26,528 nt of DNA from an uncultured Eubacteriales bacterium. GTDB lineage: Bacteria > Bacillota > Clostridia > Lachnospirales > Lachnospiraceae. Below, piece after piece: positions 1 to 8,224 of this stretch (its first letter is position 1; every line of letters begins with the position of its first letter). The stretch spans positions 1 through 26,528 of the forward strand of contig UQCD01000024.1 in assembly GCA_900539455.1 (NCBI GenBank). The letters are read 5' to 3'. The notes under the pieces are model-generated. The model was not told the origin of the DNA. It was given only the letters and a program-made list of their open reading frames with translations, and searched no databases. The position numbers were made by a program, and so were the translations under genes.

Positions 1-525
1 GGATATATCCAGCTTGAAAATGGCGTTGGTATGATGCGCCTTTTAAAGGATGAATTTGAAGAAGCCTTAGACAAGCAGGAGCTTATTGATACAGATTTAA
101 AGGTAACAATGGCAACTGGCAGATTAGCCTATGGACTTATAAAGCAGTTGGCAGATAAGACGGCAGAAAGGTTTGAAAATATTTCTGTTAATGTTATACC
201 GATAAGAAATGATTTTTTCGGTGAAACAATTACAGTATCAGGTCTGCTTACAGGACAGGATATTTACAATCAGCTAAAGGATATTCCTTTAGGTGACAGG
301 CTTATTTTGCCGGGAAATGTCCTTAGAAGTGGTGAAGATGTATTTTTAGATGATATGCACCTATATGAGTTAGCGGACAAGTTAAACATTGATATTATTG
401 TTCCAGAGTCCTCGGGTAAGGATTTGCTAGAAGCAATTATTCGTAAGGATTATGAGAGAAAGGATTGCAATGTTGCAAACTTTGTTTATGTGAAATGTTA
501 TAAAAATAGAATAAAGGAGAAATAA
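1..525 (+). CDS. DUF512-family protein, C-terminal part (5' end outside window)
   Basis: The reading frame is open from base 1 (GYIQLENGVGM...), so the gene begins upstream and the Met at base 31 is internal. About 174 C-terminal residues are visible. They match the end of the clostridial family that joins a PDZ-like domain, a radical-SAM-like cysteine region and DUF512. The visible part includes a QLENGVGM segment, an LTGQDI stretch and a conserved LPGNVLRSGEDVFLDDM block (residues counted from base 1: about 98-115). The family's function is not established; the cysteine region that would decide whether it is an Fe-S enzyme lies outside the window. It ends 1 bp before der, and DUF512 next to der is a common order in Clostridia, so the two are probably cotranscribed. 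The family call is firm; the role is unknown. Confidence 0.8.
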   Translation, partial: GYIQLENGVGMMRLLKDEFEEALDKQELIDTDLKVTMATGRLAYGLIKQLADKTAERFENISVNVIPIRNDFFGETITVSGLLTGQDIYNQLKDIPLGDRLILPGNVLRSGEDVFLDDMHLYELADKLNIDIIVPESSGKDLLEAIIRKDYERKDCNVANFVYVKCYKNRIKEK

Positions 526-526
526 G

Positions 527-1855
527 ATGAGTAAACCAGTAGTTGCTATTGTAGGTAGACCTAATGTAGGAAAATCCACATTATTTAATGCTCTTGCAGG
601 TGAAATGATTTCCATAGTTAAAGATACACCTGGTGTTACAAGAGATAGAATATATGCCGAAATAAACTGGCTAAATTATAATTTTACAATGATTGATACT
701 GGGGGTATTGAGCCTGAATCGAAGGATATTATTTTATCCCAGATGAGAGAACAGGCCGAAATTGCCATTGCTACAGCAGATGTTATTATATTTATGGTAG
801 ATGTAAAGCAGGGTCTTGTAGATAGCGATTCTAAGGTTTGCGATATGCTAAGGAGAAGTCACAAGCCTGTGGTTTTGTGTGTAAACAAGGTAGATAGCTT
901 TAAAAAACAGCAGGCAGATGTATACGAGTTTTACAATTTAGGAATAGGAGAGCCTATTCCGGTAAGTGCTGTTTCAAAGCTTGGACTTGGTGACTTGCTT
1001 GACGAGGTAACAAAGCATTTTGAAGAAATTGAATTTGACAGTGAAGAGGATGAAAGACCTAGAATTGCTGTTGTTGGAAAACCAAATGTAGGTAAATCTT
1101 CATTAATAAACAAACTGTCAGGCGAAAACAGACTTATTGTTTCAAATATAGCAGGAACTACAAGAGATGCTGTAGATACTGTTATAAAGAACAATGGCAG
1201 GGAATATGTTTTTATAGACACAGCGGGACTTCGTAGAAAGAACAAAATCAAAGAGGAACTTGAAAGATATTCTATTATTAGAACAGTTACAGCAGTAGAA
1301 AGAGCAGATGTTGTTATAATAATGATAGATGCCACAGAGGGTGTTACTGAACAGGATGCCAAAATAGCTGGCATTGCTCACGAAAGAGGAAAGGGTGTAA
1401 TTATAGCAGTAAATAAATGGGATGATATTGAAAAAAATGACAAAACAATATACGAATATACTAGAAATGTTAAAGACATTTTGTCCTTTATGCCATATGC
1501 AGAGCTGCTTTTTATTTCAGCAAAAACAGGTCAAAGACTTGGCAAGCTGTTTGAAATGATTGATGTTGTTATAGAAAATTCTACACTTCGTGTGGGAACA
1601 GGTGTACTTAATGAAATTATGTCGGAGGCCGTAGCTATGCAGCAGCCACCAACTGATAAAGGCAAAAGACTTAGACTCTATTATATTACCCAGGTTTCGG
1701 TTAAGCCTCCAACCTTTGTAATTTTCGTTAATGACAAGGAATTAATGCACTTTTCTTATACAAGATATATTGAAAATAAAATAAGAGAAGCATTTGGCTT
1801 TAAGGGAACACCACTTAAGTTTATAATAAGAGAACGAAAAGAAAAAGAACAATAA
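527..1855 (+). CDS. der: Ribosome biogenesis GTPase Der (EngA)
   Basis: Der is an essential tandem GTPase acting in late 50S subunit maturation in the cytoplasm. Both G domains are intact. Domain 1 has GRPNVGKS at residues 10-17, DTGG at 57-60 and NKVD at 120-123. Domain 2 has GKPNVGKS at 184-191, DTAG at 231-234 and NKWD at 296-299. The remaining C-terminal part (about 350-442) fits the KH-like RNA-binding domain. The length of 442 aa is normal. The start ATG follows AAAGGAGAAATAAG, so the ribosome binding site overlaps the end of the DUF512 gene and the genes are 1 bp apart. plsY follows after 15 bp. Nothing is unusual about the protein. Confidence 0.97.
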   Translation: MSKPVVAIVGRPNVGKSTLFNALAGEMISIVKDTPGVTRDRIYAEINWLNYNFTMIDTGGIEPESKDIILSQMREQAEIAIATADVIIFMVDVKQGLVDSDSKVCDMLRRSHKPVVLCVNKVDSFKKQQADVYEFYNLGIGEPIPVSAVSKLGLGDLLDEVTKHFEEIEFDSEEDERPRIAVVGKPNVGKSSLINKLSGENRLIVSNIAGTTRDAVDTVIKNNGREYVFIDTAGLRRKNKIKEELERYSIIRTVTAVERADVVIIMIDATEGVTEQDAKIAGIAHERGKGVIIAVNKWDDIEKNDKTIYEYTRNVKDILSFMPYAELLFISAKTGQRLGKLFEMIDVVIENSTLRVGTGVLNEIMSEAVAMQQPPTDKGKRLRLYYITQVSVKPPTFVIFVNDKELMHFSYTRYIENKIREAFGFKGTPLKFIIRERKEKEQ

Positions 1856-1870
1856 GTAGGAGATTTTGTT

Positions 1871-2542
1871 ATGTATAACATACTATATAGAGTGATTTGT
1901 ATTATTGTAGGATATATTTTCGGATTATTTCAGACAGGGTATTTGTATGGAAGAATGAACCATATAGACATAAGAGATTATGGCAGTGGTAATGCCGGTA
2001 CTACAAATGCGATGCGAGTATTGGGGAAAAAAGCCGGTATAATAACATATATTGGAGATACTCTAAAGGGCATTTTGTGTGGTTTGTTAATAAGAGCAAT
2101 ATTTGGAGCCGGTATTGGCTTAGATAGTGCATATGTTTTCGTTTTAGTATTATATGGAGGCTTAGGTGTTGTTTTAGGACACAATTTCCCTTGCTATATG
2201 AATTTTAAAGGTGGTAAAGGAATAGCAGCCTCTAGTGGTGTTATAATTTCTTTACTGGATTTAAGACTTATGATTATAGCCTGTGCTACTTTTGTTTTAG
2301 TTGCAGCTTTATCTAAATATGTTTCCTTGGCATCAATTACAATGATGATTGTATTTTTTGCTAGTATTGTAGTATTTGGTGTTGCAGGCTGGCTTCCGGT
2401 TAGTAAGACTTCACATTTTATAGAAACTATAATTATGACATTTTTACTTTCAGCGTTGGCAATATTTAGACATAGAGCGAATATTAAAAGATTGGTTAAT
2501 GGAACAGAGCGTAAAATTGGTGAAAAGAAAGAAAATAAATAG
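1871..2542 (+). CDS. plsY: Acyl-phosphate:glycerol-3-phosphate acyltransferase PlsY
   Basis: PlsY is an integral membrane enzyme that moves an acyl group from acyl-phosphate to sn-glycerol-3-phosphate, giving lysophosphatidic acid, the first committed step of phospholipid synthesis. The protein is hydrophobic throughout, with an N-terminal membrane segment (about residues 5-24). It carries the family motifs GSGNAGTTN (38-46), a GHNFP loop with His104, and the glycine-rich FKGGKG (112-117). At 223 aa it is slightly longer than many homologues because of a charged, Lys/Glu-rich C-terminal tail. The start is preceded by TAGGAGATTTTGTT. gpsA, whose product makes the substrate glycerol-3-phosphate, follows after 8 bp, so the neighbours are consecutive steps in one pathway. 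Confidence 0.96.
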   Translation: MYNILYRVICIIVGYIFGLFQTGYLYGRMNHIDIRDYGSGNAGTTNAMRVLGKKAGIITYIGDTLKGILCGLLIRAIFGAGIGLDSAYVFVLVLYGGLGVVLGHNFPCYMNFKGGKGIAASSGVIISLLDLRLMIIACATFVLVAALSKYVSLASITMMIVFFASIVVFGVAGWLPVSKTSHFIETIIMTFLLSALAIFRHRANIKRLVNGTERKIGEKKENK

Positions 2543-2550
2543 GAGAAGAT

Positions 2551-3564
2551 ATGGCTAAGGTATCAATATTAGGATGTGGAGCATGGGGAATAGGCATAGC
2601 AGTTTTATTAAACAATAATGGACATAATATTACTATGTGGTCTGCCGTAGAAAAAGAGGTAGAGGGTTTAAAAACCAAAAGAGAAAATGAAGTAAGCTTA
2701 AAGGGTGTAATTTTAGATGAAAAAATAAAAATTACTTCTGAGCTTAAAGAGGCTTGTGAGGATAAGGATATAATCATTATGGCTGTTGCCTCTAGATTTA
2801 CAAGACAGACAGCAGCTAGAATGAAGGATTTAGTAAAGAAGGGACAAATTATTGTTAATGTCGGAAAGGGCATAGAGGAGGCTACTCTTATGACTTTAAC
2901 AGAGGTAATAGAGCAGGAGCTTCCAGATACAGTTGTAACTGTTTTGTCAGGTCCAAGCCACGCAGAGGAGGTGGGCAGAGGAAAGCCTACTACCTGTGTA
3001 GTAGGTGCTAAAACAAAGGATGTTGCAGAGTACATACAGGAGGTGTTTATGTCTAAGGTATTTAGAGTATACACAAGTCCTGATATTTTGGGAATTGAAA
3101 TAGGCGGCTCTCTTAAAAATGTAATTGCTTTAGCGGCAGGTATGGCTGATGGCTTAGGCTATGGTGACAATACTAAGGCAGCACTTATAACCAGAGGTAT
3201 TGCAGAAATCACAAGACTGGGAATTGCTATGGGAGCAAAGGCACAGACCTTTGCAGGCTTGTCTGGAATTGGAGATTTAATTGTAACCTGTGCAAGTATG
3301 CACAGCCGTAACAGAAGAGCAGGTATATTAATTGGACAAGGAAAGACACCTGATGAGGCAATGAAGGAAGTAAATCAGGTAGTTGAAGGTGTGTATAGTG
3401 CAAAAGCAGGCTTACTGCTGGCAAAGAAATATAATGTAGCATTACCTATTATTGAGCAGGTATGCAGCGTATTATTTGATGGTAAGGATGTAAATCAGGC
3501 AGTGGAGGACCTGATGCTTAGAGATAAAACAAGTGAAATATCAGAAAAATACTGGAATAACTAG
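2551..3564 (+). CDS. gpsA: NAD(P)-dependent glycerol-3-phosphate dehydrogenase
   Basis: GpsA reduces dihydroxyacetone phosphate to sn-glycerol-3-phosphate in the cytosol, feeding PlsY. Visible motifs are the Rossmann dinucleotide loop GCGAWG (residues 8-13), SGPSHAEE (133-140), the catalytic lysine in GGSLKN (Lys189), GLSGIGDLIVTC (236-247) and RNRR (253-256), which contributes to substrate phosphate binding. Length 337 aa is typical. The ribosome binding site AGGAG lies just after the plsY stop. In many spore-forming Clostridia gpsA is followed by spoIVA; here the next gene, 14 bp downstream, is a LAL-type regulator instead. Confidence 0.97.
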   Translation: MAKVSILGCGAWGIGIAVLLNNNGHNITMWSAVEKEVEGLKTKRENEVSLKGVILDEKIKITSELKEACEDKDIIIMAVASRFTRQTAARMKDLVKKGQIIVNVGKGIEEATLMTLTEVIEQELPDTVVTVLSGPSHAEEVGRGKPTTCVVGAKTKDVAEYIQEVFMSKVFRVYTSPDILGIEIGGSLKNVIALAAGMADGLGYGDNTKAALITRGIAEITRLGIAMGAKAQTFAGLSGIGDLIVTCASMHSRNRRAGILIGQGKTPDEAMKEVNQVVEGVYSAKAGLLLAKKYNVALPIIEQVCSVLFDGKDVNQAVEDLMLRDKTSEISEKYWNN

Positions 3565-3578
3565 CTAATGAGGTAAAT

Positions 3579-6056
3579 ATGGCAATTATAAGAAAATTCA
3601 ACTCTAATTATATATATATTTCAAATAGATTAAACAGCAGATTAAAAACCATACTGGAGTCTCCGCTTACAATAGTTGAAGCACCTACAGGTTATGGTAA
3701 AACTACTGTTGTTAAGGAATATTTTGCAAATAATAATATTAGAAATATATGGTTTAATATTGATACAAATGATAAAGATCAATTCTTTTCAGATTTTTGT
3801 AAAAGAATTACTTCAGTTAATGAAGTGTGTGCGAAAATGCTAAGCTCAGTAGGCTTTCCGAAGGATAGTGATGCAGCCTCGGTTATTGCAAAAATACTAT
3901 TCGATATGGAGTTTAGAGAGGATACTATTCTGATTTTAGATAATTATCATTTAATCTGCGATGAGTATTTTAACCAGATTATTAAGGATTTGTCTTTTGG
4001 AAAAAATGCTAAGTTACATGTTGTGTTTTTAACACAGGCTATTACATCTGGAGTTACCTTTGATCTTATTCTCAAAAAGAAGCTGAATTATTTAAATAAG
4101 GCTGATTTTGAATTGTTAGAAAGTGAAATAGATGAATATTACAAAAATTCTGGTGTAAAGCTTTCAAAAGAGGAGTCAGACTTTTTGTATCAGTATACAG
4201 AAGGGTGGCCAAGTGCTTTATATTTACAAATGCTTTCTTATGTGTCTACAAACAAATTTGAGCCTACAGTAAGCGTTGATAATTTAGTTTGTAATGCTAT
4301 TTGGGATAATATTAATAGAAAAGAGCAGGATTGCCTGATTTCCTTATCAATTTTTTCTAATTTCTCCTTTAGACAGGCAATAGCAATGAATGAAGGTGAT
4401 ATTTCAGAAAAGGAAATTGAAAATCTGTTAGACAACAACGCATTTATAAAGTATGACTCAAAGTCTAGAAAGTATTATATACATTCAATATTAAAATACT
4501 TTTTGGAAAGGGAATTTGATAAACTGGAGCCATTATTTAAAAAGCAGATATATAAAAATGCAGGTAAATGGTTTGTGGCTAATGAGGAATATTTTGAAGC
4601 TATTAAATACTATAACAAAATCGGTGACTATGAGGATATTTTAAGCCTTGACTACAAAGCCAGCACCTTAATAAAGGAAATGAATTCAAATAATGAGGCG
4701 TTGTTTGTAGGAATAACAAAAAATATTAAAAACCAATGGAAAATAAAATATATTGATACTTATTTGATTTTTGTATATTCATTGATTTTATATAATGAGA
4801 GAGATGTTTTTGACAAGGAATGTAATCTTTTGTTTGAGTTAATAGAGGAAAGCAATTTGTCAAAAAGAGAAAAGGACAATTATTATGGAGAGTGTATACT
4901 GCTTAAATCCTTTGGTTGCTATAATGATTTAGAAAAGCTGGCAGAGTATTACGAAAAGGCATATGCTTTATTAAAAGCACCGTCAGTAATATTTGATGGT
5001 AATAGCAGTTTTACATTTTTTAATCCAAGTGTGTTTGCAGCAATGCACACAACTGTTGGTGAAGCAAATAAAGAACTGCAGCTAATTGATAAAATAATGC
5101 CAATGTACTACAAGCTGTTTAACGGTGCGTCAAAGGGTGCAGAAGCCTTATACAGAGCTGAGGGTCTTATGAACAGCGGAGAGTTTTTAGATGCAGCAAC
5201 CCTTTGCAAAAAAGCAAAATATATGGCTGAAACCAGAAAGCAGACAGATATATATATTTCGGCGTTGTTTATGCTGTCCAGAATTGCTTATTATAATGCT
5301 GATTATGACACTATTAATGAAAATTCAGACTTAATAAGAAGAAAACTTGAGAATACAAATAGAACAGATTTGACCTATATGGCGGATATGTGCGAGGGAT
5401 ACATAAGAGTTGCTTTAGATAGTCCGGAGCTTGTACCTTCATGGCTTACAAATAATATATCCATAGAAAATAACTGCAGAATACATACCTTGGGCTTTGC
5501 AAATGTTATATATGGCAAATATTTGCTATCTAAGGAAAAGTATGACGACTTTCTTGCAATAAGTGGACAAATGTTAGGGGTAGCCTCTGTATTTAATAAT
5601 CTAATGTACAAAATATATACATACATTTATATTGCTATTGCTAATTACGCTGTGCAAAGGGAAGGAAAAGCAGGAGATATTCTTGTAGAGGCTGTAAAAT
5701 TAGCCCAGCCAGATGATATATTATTACCATTTGTAGAAAATTATGGAGTGATTGTAAATTTATTTACTGGTGAAAAGCTATCTCCATACAAGGAGTTTGT
5801 CAATAAAATAAGAACCCTGACAAGAAAATATTCCAGGGGACTTAGAAGCTCTAAAAAGGCATCCTTAAATGACCAGAGCTTAGGACTTACAAATAGAGAG
5901 TATGAGGTTGCCAAGCTTGCTGCACAAAGATTATCCAATAGAGAAATTGCGGATAGTCTGTTTATAGCAGAAAGCACAGTAAAATCCAATTTAAAGGTGG
6001 TATTTAACAAATTAGGAATTAATTCCAGAAATGAATTAAAGAATTTTTTTGATTAA
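3579..6056 (+). CDS. MalT-like (LAL) ATP-dependent LuxR-family transcriptional regulator
   Basis: An 825-aa protein with the LAL/MalT layout. An N-terminal STAND-type P-loop ATPase has Walker A APTGYGKTT (residues 35-43, Lys41) and a Walker B-like strand ILILDNYHLI (117-126, Asp121). A long helical middle region resembles TPR-type sensor repeats. A C-terminal LuxR-type helix-turn-helix (about 770-825) begins LTNREYEVAKLAA and contains SNREIADSLFIAESTVKSNL. Such proteins usually switch on transcription after binding an inducer and ATP; neither the ligand nor the target genes can be read from this sequence. It starts 14 bp after gpsA behind GAGGT and is probably cotranscribed with it. Despite the family name there are no maltose genes here. 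Regulation of the flanking lipid genes is only a guess from position. Confidence 0.9.
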   Translation: MAIIRKFNSNYIYISNRLNSRLKTILESPLTIVEAPTGYGKTTVVKEYFANNNIRNIWFNIDTNDKDQFFSDFCKRITSVNEVCAKMLSSVGFPKDSDAASVIAKILFDMEFREDTILILDNYHLICDEYFNQIIKDLSFGKNAKLHVVFLTQAITSGVTFDLILKKKLNYLNKADFELLESEIDEYYKNSGVKLSKEESDFLYQYTEGWPSALYLQMLSYVSTNKFEPTVSVDNLVCNAIWDNINRKEQDCLISLSIFSNFSFRQAIAMNEGDISEKEIENLLDNNAFIKYDSKSRKYYIHSILKYFLEREFDKLEPLFKKQIYKNAGKWFVANEEYFEAIKYYNKIGDYEDILSLDYKASTLIKEMNSNNEALFVGITKNIKNQWKIKYIDTYLIFVYSLILYNERDVFDKECNLLFELIEESNLSKREKDNYYGECILLKSFGCYNDLEKLAEYYEKAYALLKAPSVIFDGNSSFTFFNPSVFAAMHTTVGEANKELQLIDKIMPMYYKLFNGASKGAEALYRAEGLMNSGEFLDAATLCKKAKYMAETRKQTDIYISALFMLSRIAYYNADYDTINENSDLIRRKLENTNRTDLTYMADMCEGYIRVALDSPELVPSWLTNNISIENNCRIHTLGFANVIYGKYLLSKEKYDDFLAISGQMLGVASVFNNLMYKIYTYIYIAIANYAVQREGKAGDILVEAVKLAQPDDILLPFVENYGVIVNLFTGEKLSPYKEFVNKIRTLTRKYSRGLRSSKKASLNDQSLGLTNREYEVAKLAAQRLSNREIADSLFIAESTVKSNLKVVFNKLGINSRNELKNFFD

Positions 6057-6126
6057 TACCTACTAAAATGGGGAAGATTTGTGGTACAAGGTATGAGATA
6101 ATAAAAGAGTTATGGAGGTAAAAAAT

Positions 6127-6384
6127 ATGCCTATAATTGATAAAGTAATTCCACTTGATGGATATAAGGTTTTAATTGAATTAAAAAATGGACATTCCAT
6201 AATTCTTGATTTTGAAAACAAATTAGATACTCTCAGGTTTAGCGAGCTTGAAAATAAGGATCTGTTTAGAAAAGTTAAGACAGATGGGTTTTCATTATTA
6301 TGGAATAAAGGAAAGTTGAAGGTTAGTATAGGAGAGGTTTTGCAAATGCTGCAGGACATCAGGTCATTGTTTAAAGTTGTATAG
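6127..6384 (+). CDS. DUF2442-family small protein
   Basis: An 85-aa protein resembling the DUF2442 family, whose members are small proteins of unknown biochemical role, often found beside DUF4160 or regulatory genes. The fold-defining features are a short beta-rich N-terminus (VIPLDGYKVLIELKNG), a conserved-looking LDFENKLDTLRFSEL stretch and a WNKGKLKVSIGEVL segment near the end. An upstream in-frame ATG at 6112 overlaps the ribosome binding site GGAGG (6114-6118), which is spaced 8 nt from the ATG at 6127, so 6127 is the better start. No DUF4160 or toxin-like partner is next to it. It sits 70 bp after the LAL regulator and is closed by a terminator that shares its stop codon. Confidence 0.75.
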   Translation: MPIIDKVIPLDGYKVLIELKNGHSIILDFENKLDTLRFSELENKDLFRKVKTDGFSLLWNKGKLKVSIGEVLQMLQDIRSLFKVV

Positions 6385-6403
6385 GGTTTGCTATGCAACT
6401 TTT
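6373..6403 (+). terminator. Intrinsic terminator overlapping the DUF2442 stop codon
   Basis: A 12-bp stem pairs 6373-6384 with 6391-6402, containing one U·G wobble, around the loop GGTTTG (6385-6390). Its right arm runs into TTTT (6400-6403). The TAG stop (6382-6384) is inside the left arm. The run of T is short, so efficiency is uncertain, but the next gene has its own promoter. Confidence 0.65.
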
Positions 6404-6459
6404 ATGATTTATTTAAAGAAAATTTCAAAGTAGGATTTTAGCTTGATCAATGAGCCTTT

Positions 6460-6488
6460 TTGTGGCATTTTTTAAAAATTTATATAAA
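6460..6488 (+). promoter_or_regulatory. Candidate sigma-A promoter for cls
   Basis: TTGTGG (6460-6465) and TATAAA (6483-6488) are separated by 17 bp, 20 bp upstream of the cls start. The predicted leader is very short, with only the weak ribosome binding site GGTGAT (6500-6505). Called by match to consensus only. Confidence 0.5.
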
Positions 6489-6508
6489 AGTTAAATATTG
6501 GTGATTAA

Positions 6509-8071
6509 ATGGAAGAAAATTTAAGAACAAGAATAAAAGAAAAAAGTAAAAAAAAGCTGTTTAGAATGATTTTCGGAAGAACCTTATTTATTATACTGTC
6601 AGTATCAATACAGGTTCTTATTATGGTGCTGTTTATTCTGTGGTTAAATGAATATTTTGTATACTTTTATAGTATATCTACAGTTTTAACAATATTGTTA
6701 GTAGTGCATATTGCCAACAATGACATAAATCCTGCCTACAAGGTAGCCTGGGAATTTATCGTGCTGGCTGTTCCGATATTTGGCAGTTTGTTTTATGTTC
6801 TGTTAAAAATTCATCCTGAGCTTAGAATTATTAAAAGAAGGCTGAATCTACTTATAAACGAAACAAAGCCTTATTTAAAGCAGGATACAGAGGTGCTGGA
6901 GGAATTAAAGGAAAAAAATGATGAGCTATATGGCTTAGCAAGATATGTAAGTGAATACGGTGGCTTTCCAACCTACAAAAATACAAAGACTACATATTTT
7001 TCTATAGGTGAGGAAAAATATGAAAGGCTTTTAATAGAACTTAAAAGAGCAGAAAAGTTTATCTTTTTAGAATATTATATAGTAGATGAAGGAATAATGT
7101 GGGACTCTATTTTAGACATTTTATGTGAAAAGGTTAAGGAGGGCGTAGAAGTACGATTTATGTATGATGGAATGGGAACACTCAGCCTGCTTCCTCACGA
7201 TTATCCAAAGGATATGGAGCAGCTTGGCATTAAGTGTAAAATTTTCTCTCCTATAAGACCTGCTATTTCGTCTTATCAAAATAATAGGGACCATAGAAAA
7301 ATATGTGTAATCGACGGACTTGTGGCATTTACAGGTGGCATAAATCTTTCTGATGAATATATAAATGTTACTCATAAATTTGGACATTGGAAGGACAATG
7401 CAGTAATGATTGAGGGTGATGCAGTAAAGAACTTTACAATGATGTTTTTACAAAACTGGAATATAACAGAAAAGGTAAAAGAGGATTTTGAAAAATATAT
7501 TGTAAAAACTGATGTTACTACAAAAGGATATGTACTGCCATATGGAGATAGCCCTTTTGACAAGGAAAATGTTGGTGAGCTGGTGTATATGGATATATTA
7601 AATAATGCCAGAGATTATGTGCATATTATGTCACCTTATTTGGTGATTGACAACGAAATGATGTTTGCACTTGAATATGCCGCAAAAAGAGGTGTAGATG
7701 TAAAGCTGATATTGCCTCATATTACTGATAATCCAACTGAATACAAAATTTCCAGAAATTTATATCCTAGACTTATTGAAAGAGGAGTAAAGATATATGA
7801 GTATACACCGGGCTTTGTACACGCAAAAACTTTTATATCAGATAACAAAAAAGCAGTAGTTGGAACAATTAATATGGACTACAGAAGCATGTATCTGAAT
7901 ATGGAATGTGCTGTTTATATGCAGGGCGTTGATACAGTTTTAGATATTGAGGAGGATTTCAAAAATACCTTGCTTAAATGTAATGAGATTACCTTAGAGG
8001 ACTGTGAAAAATATAGTAAAATTAAGCAGATGATTGGAAAATTATTATGGCTTATTTCACCTCTTATGTAA
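6509..8071 (+). CDS. cls: Cardiolipin synthase (phospholipase D type)
   Basis: A membrane enzyme that condenses two phosphatidylglycerol molecules to cardiolipin and glycerol. The 520-aa protein has a basic N-terminus, hydrophobic segments at about 24-46, 52-68 and 81-99, and two phospholipase D catalytic motifs: His262-x-Lys264...Asp269 (in DHRKICVIDG) and His438-x-Lys440...Asp445 (in HAKTFISD). Each HKD motif is followed by the usual glycine/asparagine stretch (FTGGINLSDEY, VGTINMDYRS). The length fits the Gram-positive Cls family. It stands alone between a candidate promoter and a hairpin. Phosphatidylglycerol supply depends on the phosphatidic acid branch encoded by plsY and gpsA in the preceding cluster. 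The family call is firm; related PLD enzymes with other head-group specificity cannot be fully excluded from sequence alone. Confidence 0.93.
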   Translation: MEENLRTRIKEKSKKKLFRMIFGRTLFIILSVSIQVLIMVLFILWLNEYFVYFYSISTVLTILLVVHIANNDINPAYKVAWEFIVLAVPIFGSLFYVLLKIHPELRIIKRRLNLLINETKPYLKQDTEVLEELKEKNDELYGLARYVSEYGGFPTYKNTKTTYFSIGEEKYERLLIELKRAEKFIFLEYYIVDEGIMWDSILDILCEKVKEGVEVRFMYDGMGTLSLLPHDYPKDMEQLGIKCKIFSPIRPAISSYQNNRDHRKICVIDGLVAFTGGINLSDEYINVTHKFGHWKDNAVMIEGDAVKNFTMMFLQNWNITEKVKEDFEKYIVKTDVTTKGYVLPYGDSPFDKENVGELVYMDILNNARDYVHIMSPYLVIDNEMMFALEYAAKRGVDVKLILPHITDNPTEYKISRNLYPRLIERGVKIYEYTPGFVHAKTFISDNKKAVVGTINMDYRSMYLNMECAVYMQGVDTVLDIEEDFKNTLLKCNEITLEDCEKYSKIKQMIGKLLWLISPLM

Positions 8072-8098
8072 AATTATAAAGCTATTTACTTTGTAATT
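8072..8098 (+). terminator. AT-rich hairpin after cls, weak terminator candidate
   Basis: AATTATAAAG (8072-8081) pairs with CTTTGTAATT (8089-8098) over 10 bp with one U·G, leaving a 7-nt loop. It begins directly after the stop codon. There is no clean T tract behind it, so it may serve as a 3'-end stabilising hairpin more than as a terminator. Confidence 0.35.
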
Positions 8099-8160
8099 TA
8101 TATAAAAACAATAATTCTACAAAAATTCTCAAATAAATCAGTATACAAAAATATTTACAA

Positions 8161-8190
8161 TTTACAAATTTAAGTGTATATTTTTATACT
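8161..8190 (+). promoter_or_regulatory. Candidate sigma-A promoter for lysA
   Basis: TTTACA (8161-8166) and TATACT (8185-8190) are spaced by 18 bp, 34 bp upstream of the chosen lysA start. An in-frame ATG at 8174 lies inside this promoter and so is unlikely to be the translation start. Confidence 0.55.
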
Positions 8191-8224
8191 GAAAGTTACA
8201 ATAGAGTTGAAAGGAGCACCTACA

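Noticed and set aside
3579..6056. Naming the LAL regulator malT
   Set aside because: Only the overall layout is shared, and there are no maltose genes nearby.
6443..6450. Perfect palindrome TTGATCAA before cls as an operator
   Set aside because: Eight bases of palindrome are expected by chance in this length, and no second copy or known site supports it.
8174..8224. An earlier in-frame ATG for lysA at 8174
   Set aside because: It lies between the -35 and -10 of the candidate promoter, has no ribosome binding site, and the added residues are not typical of LysA.
8072..8224. Lysine riboswitch upstream of lysA
   Set aside because: The gap is only 153 bp, AT-rich, and lacks the conserved multi-stem core and a terminator switch.
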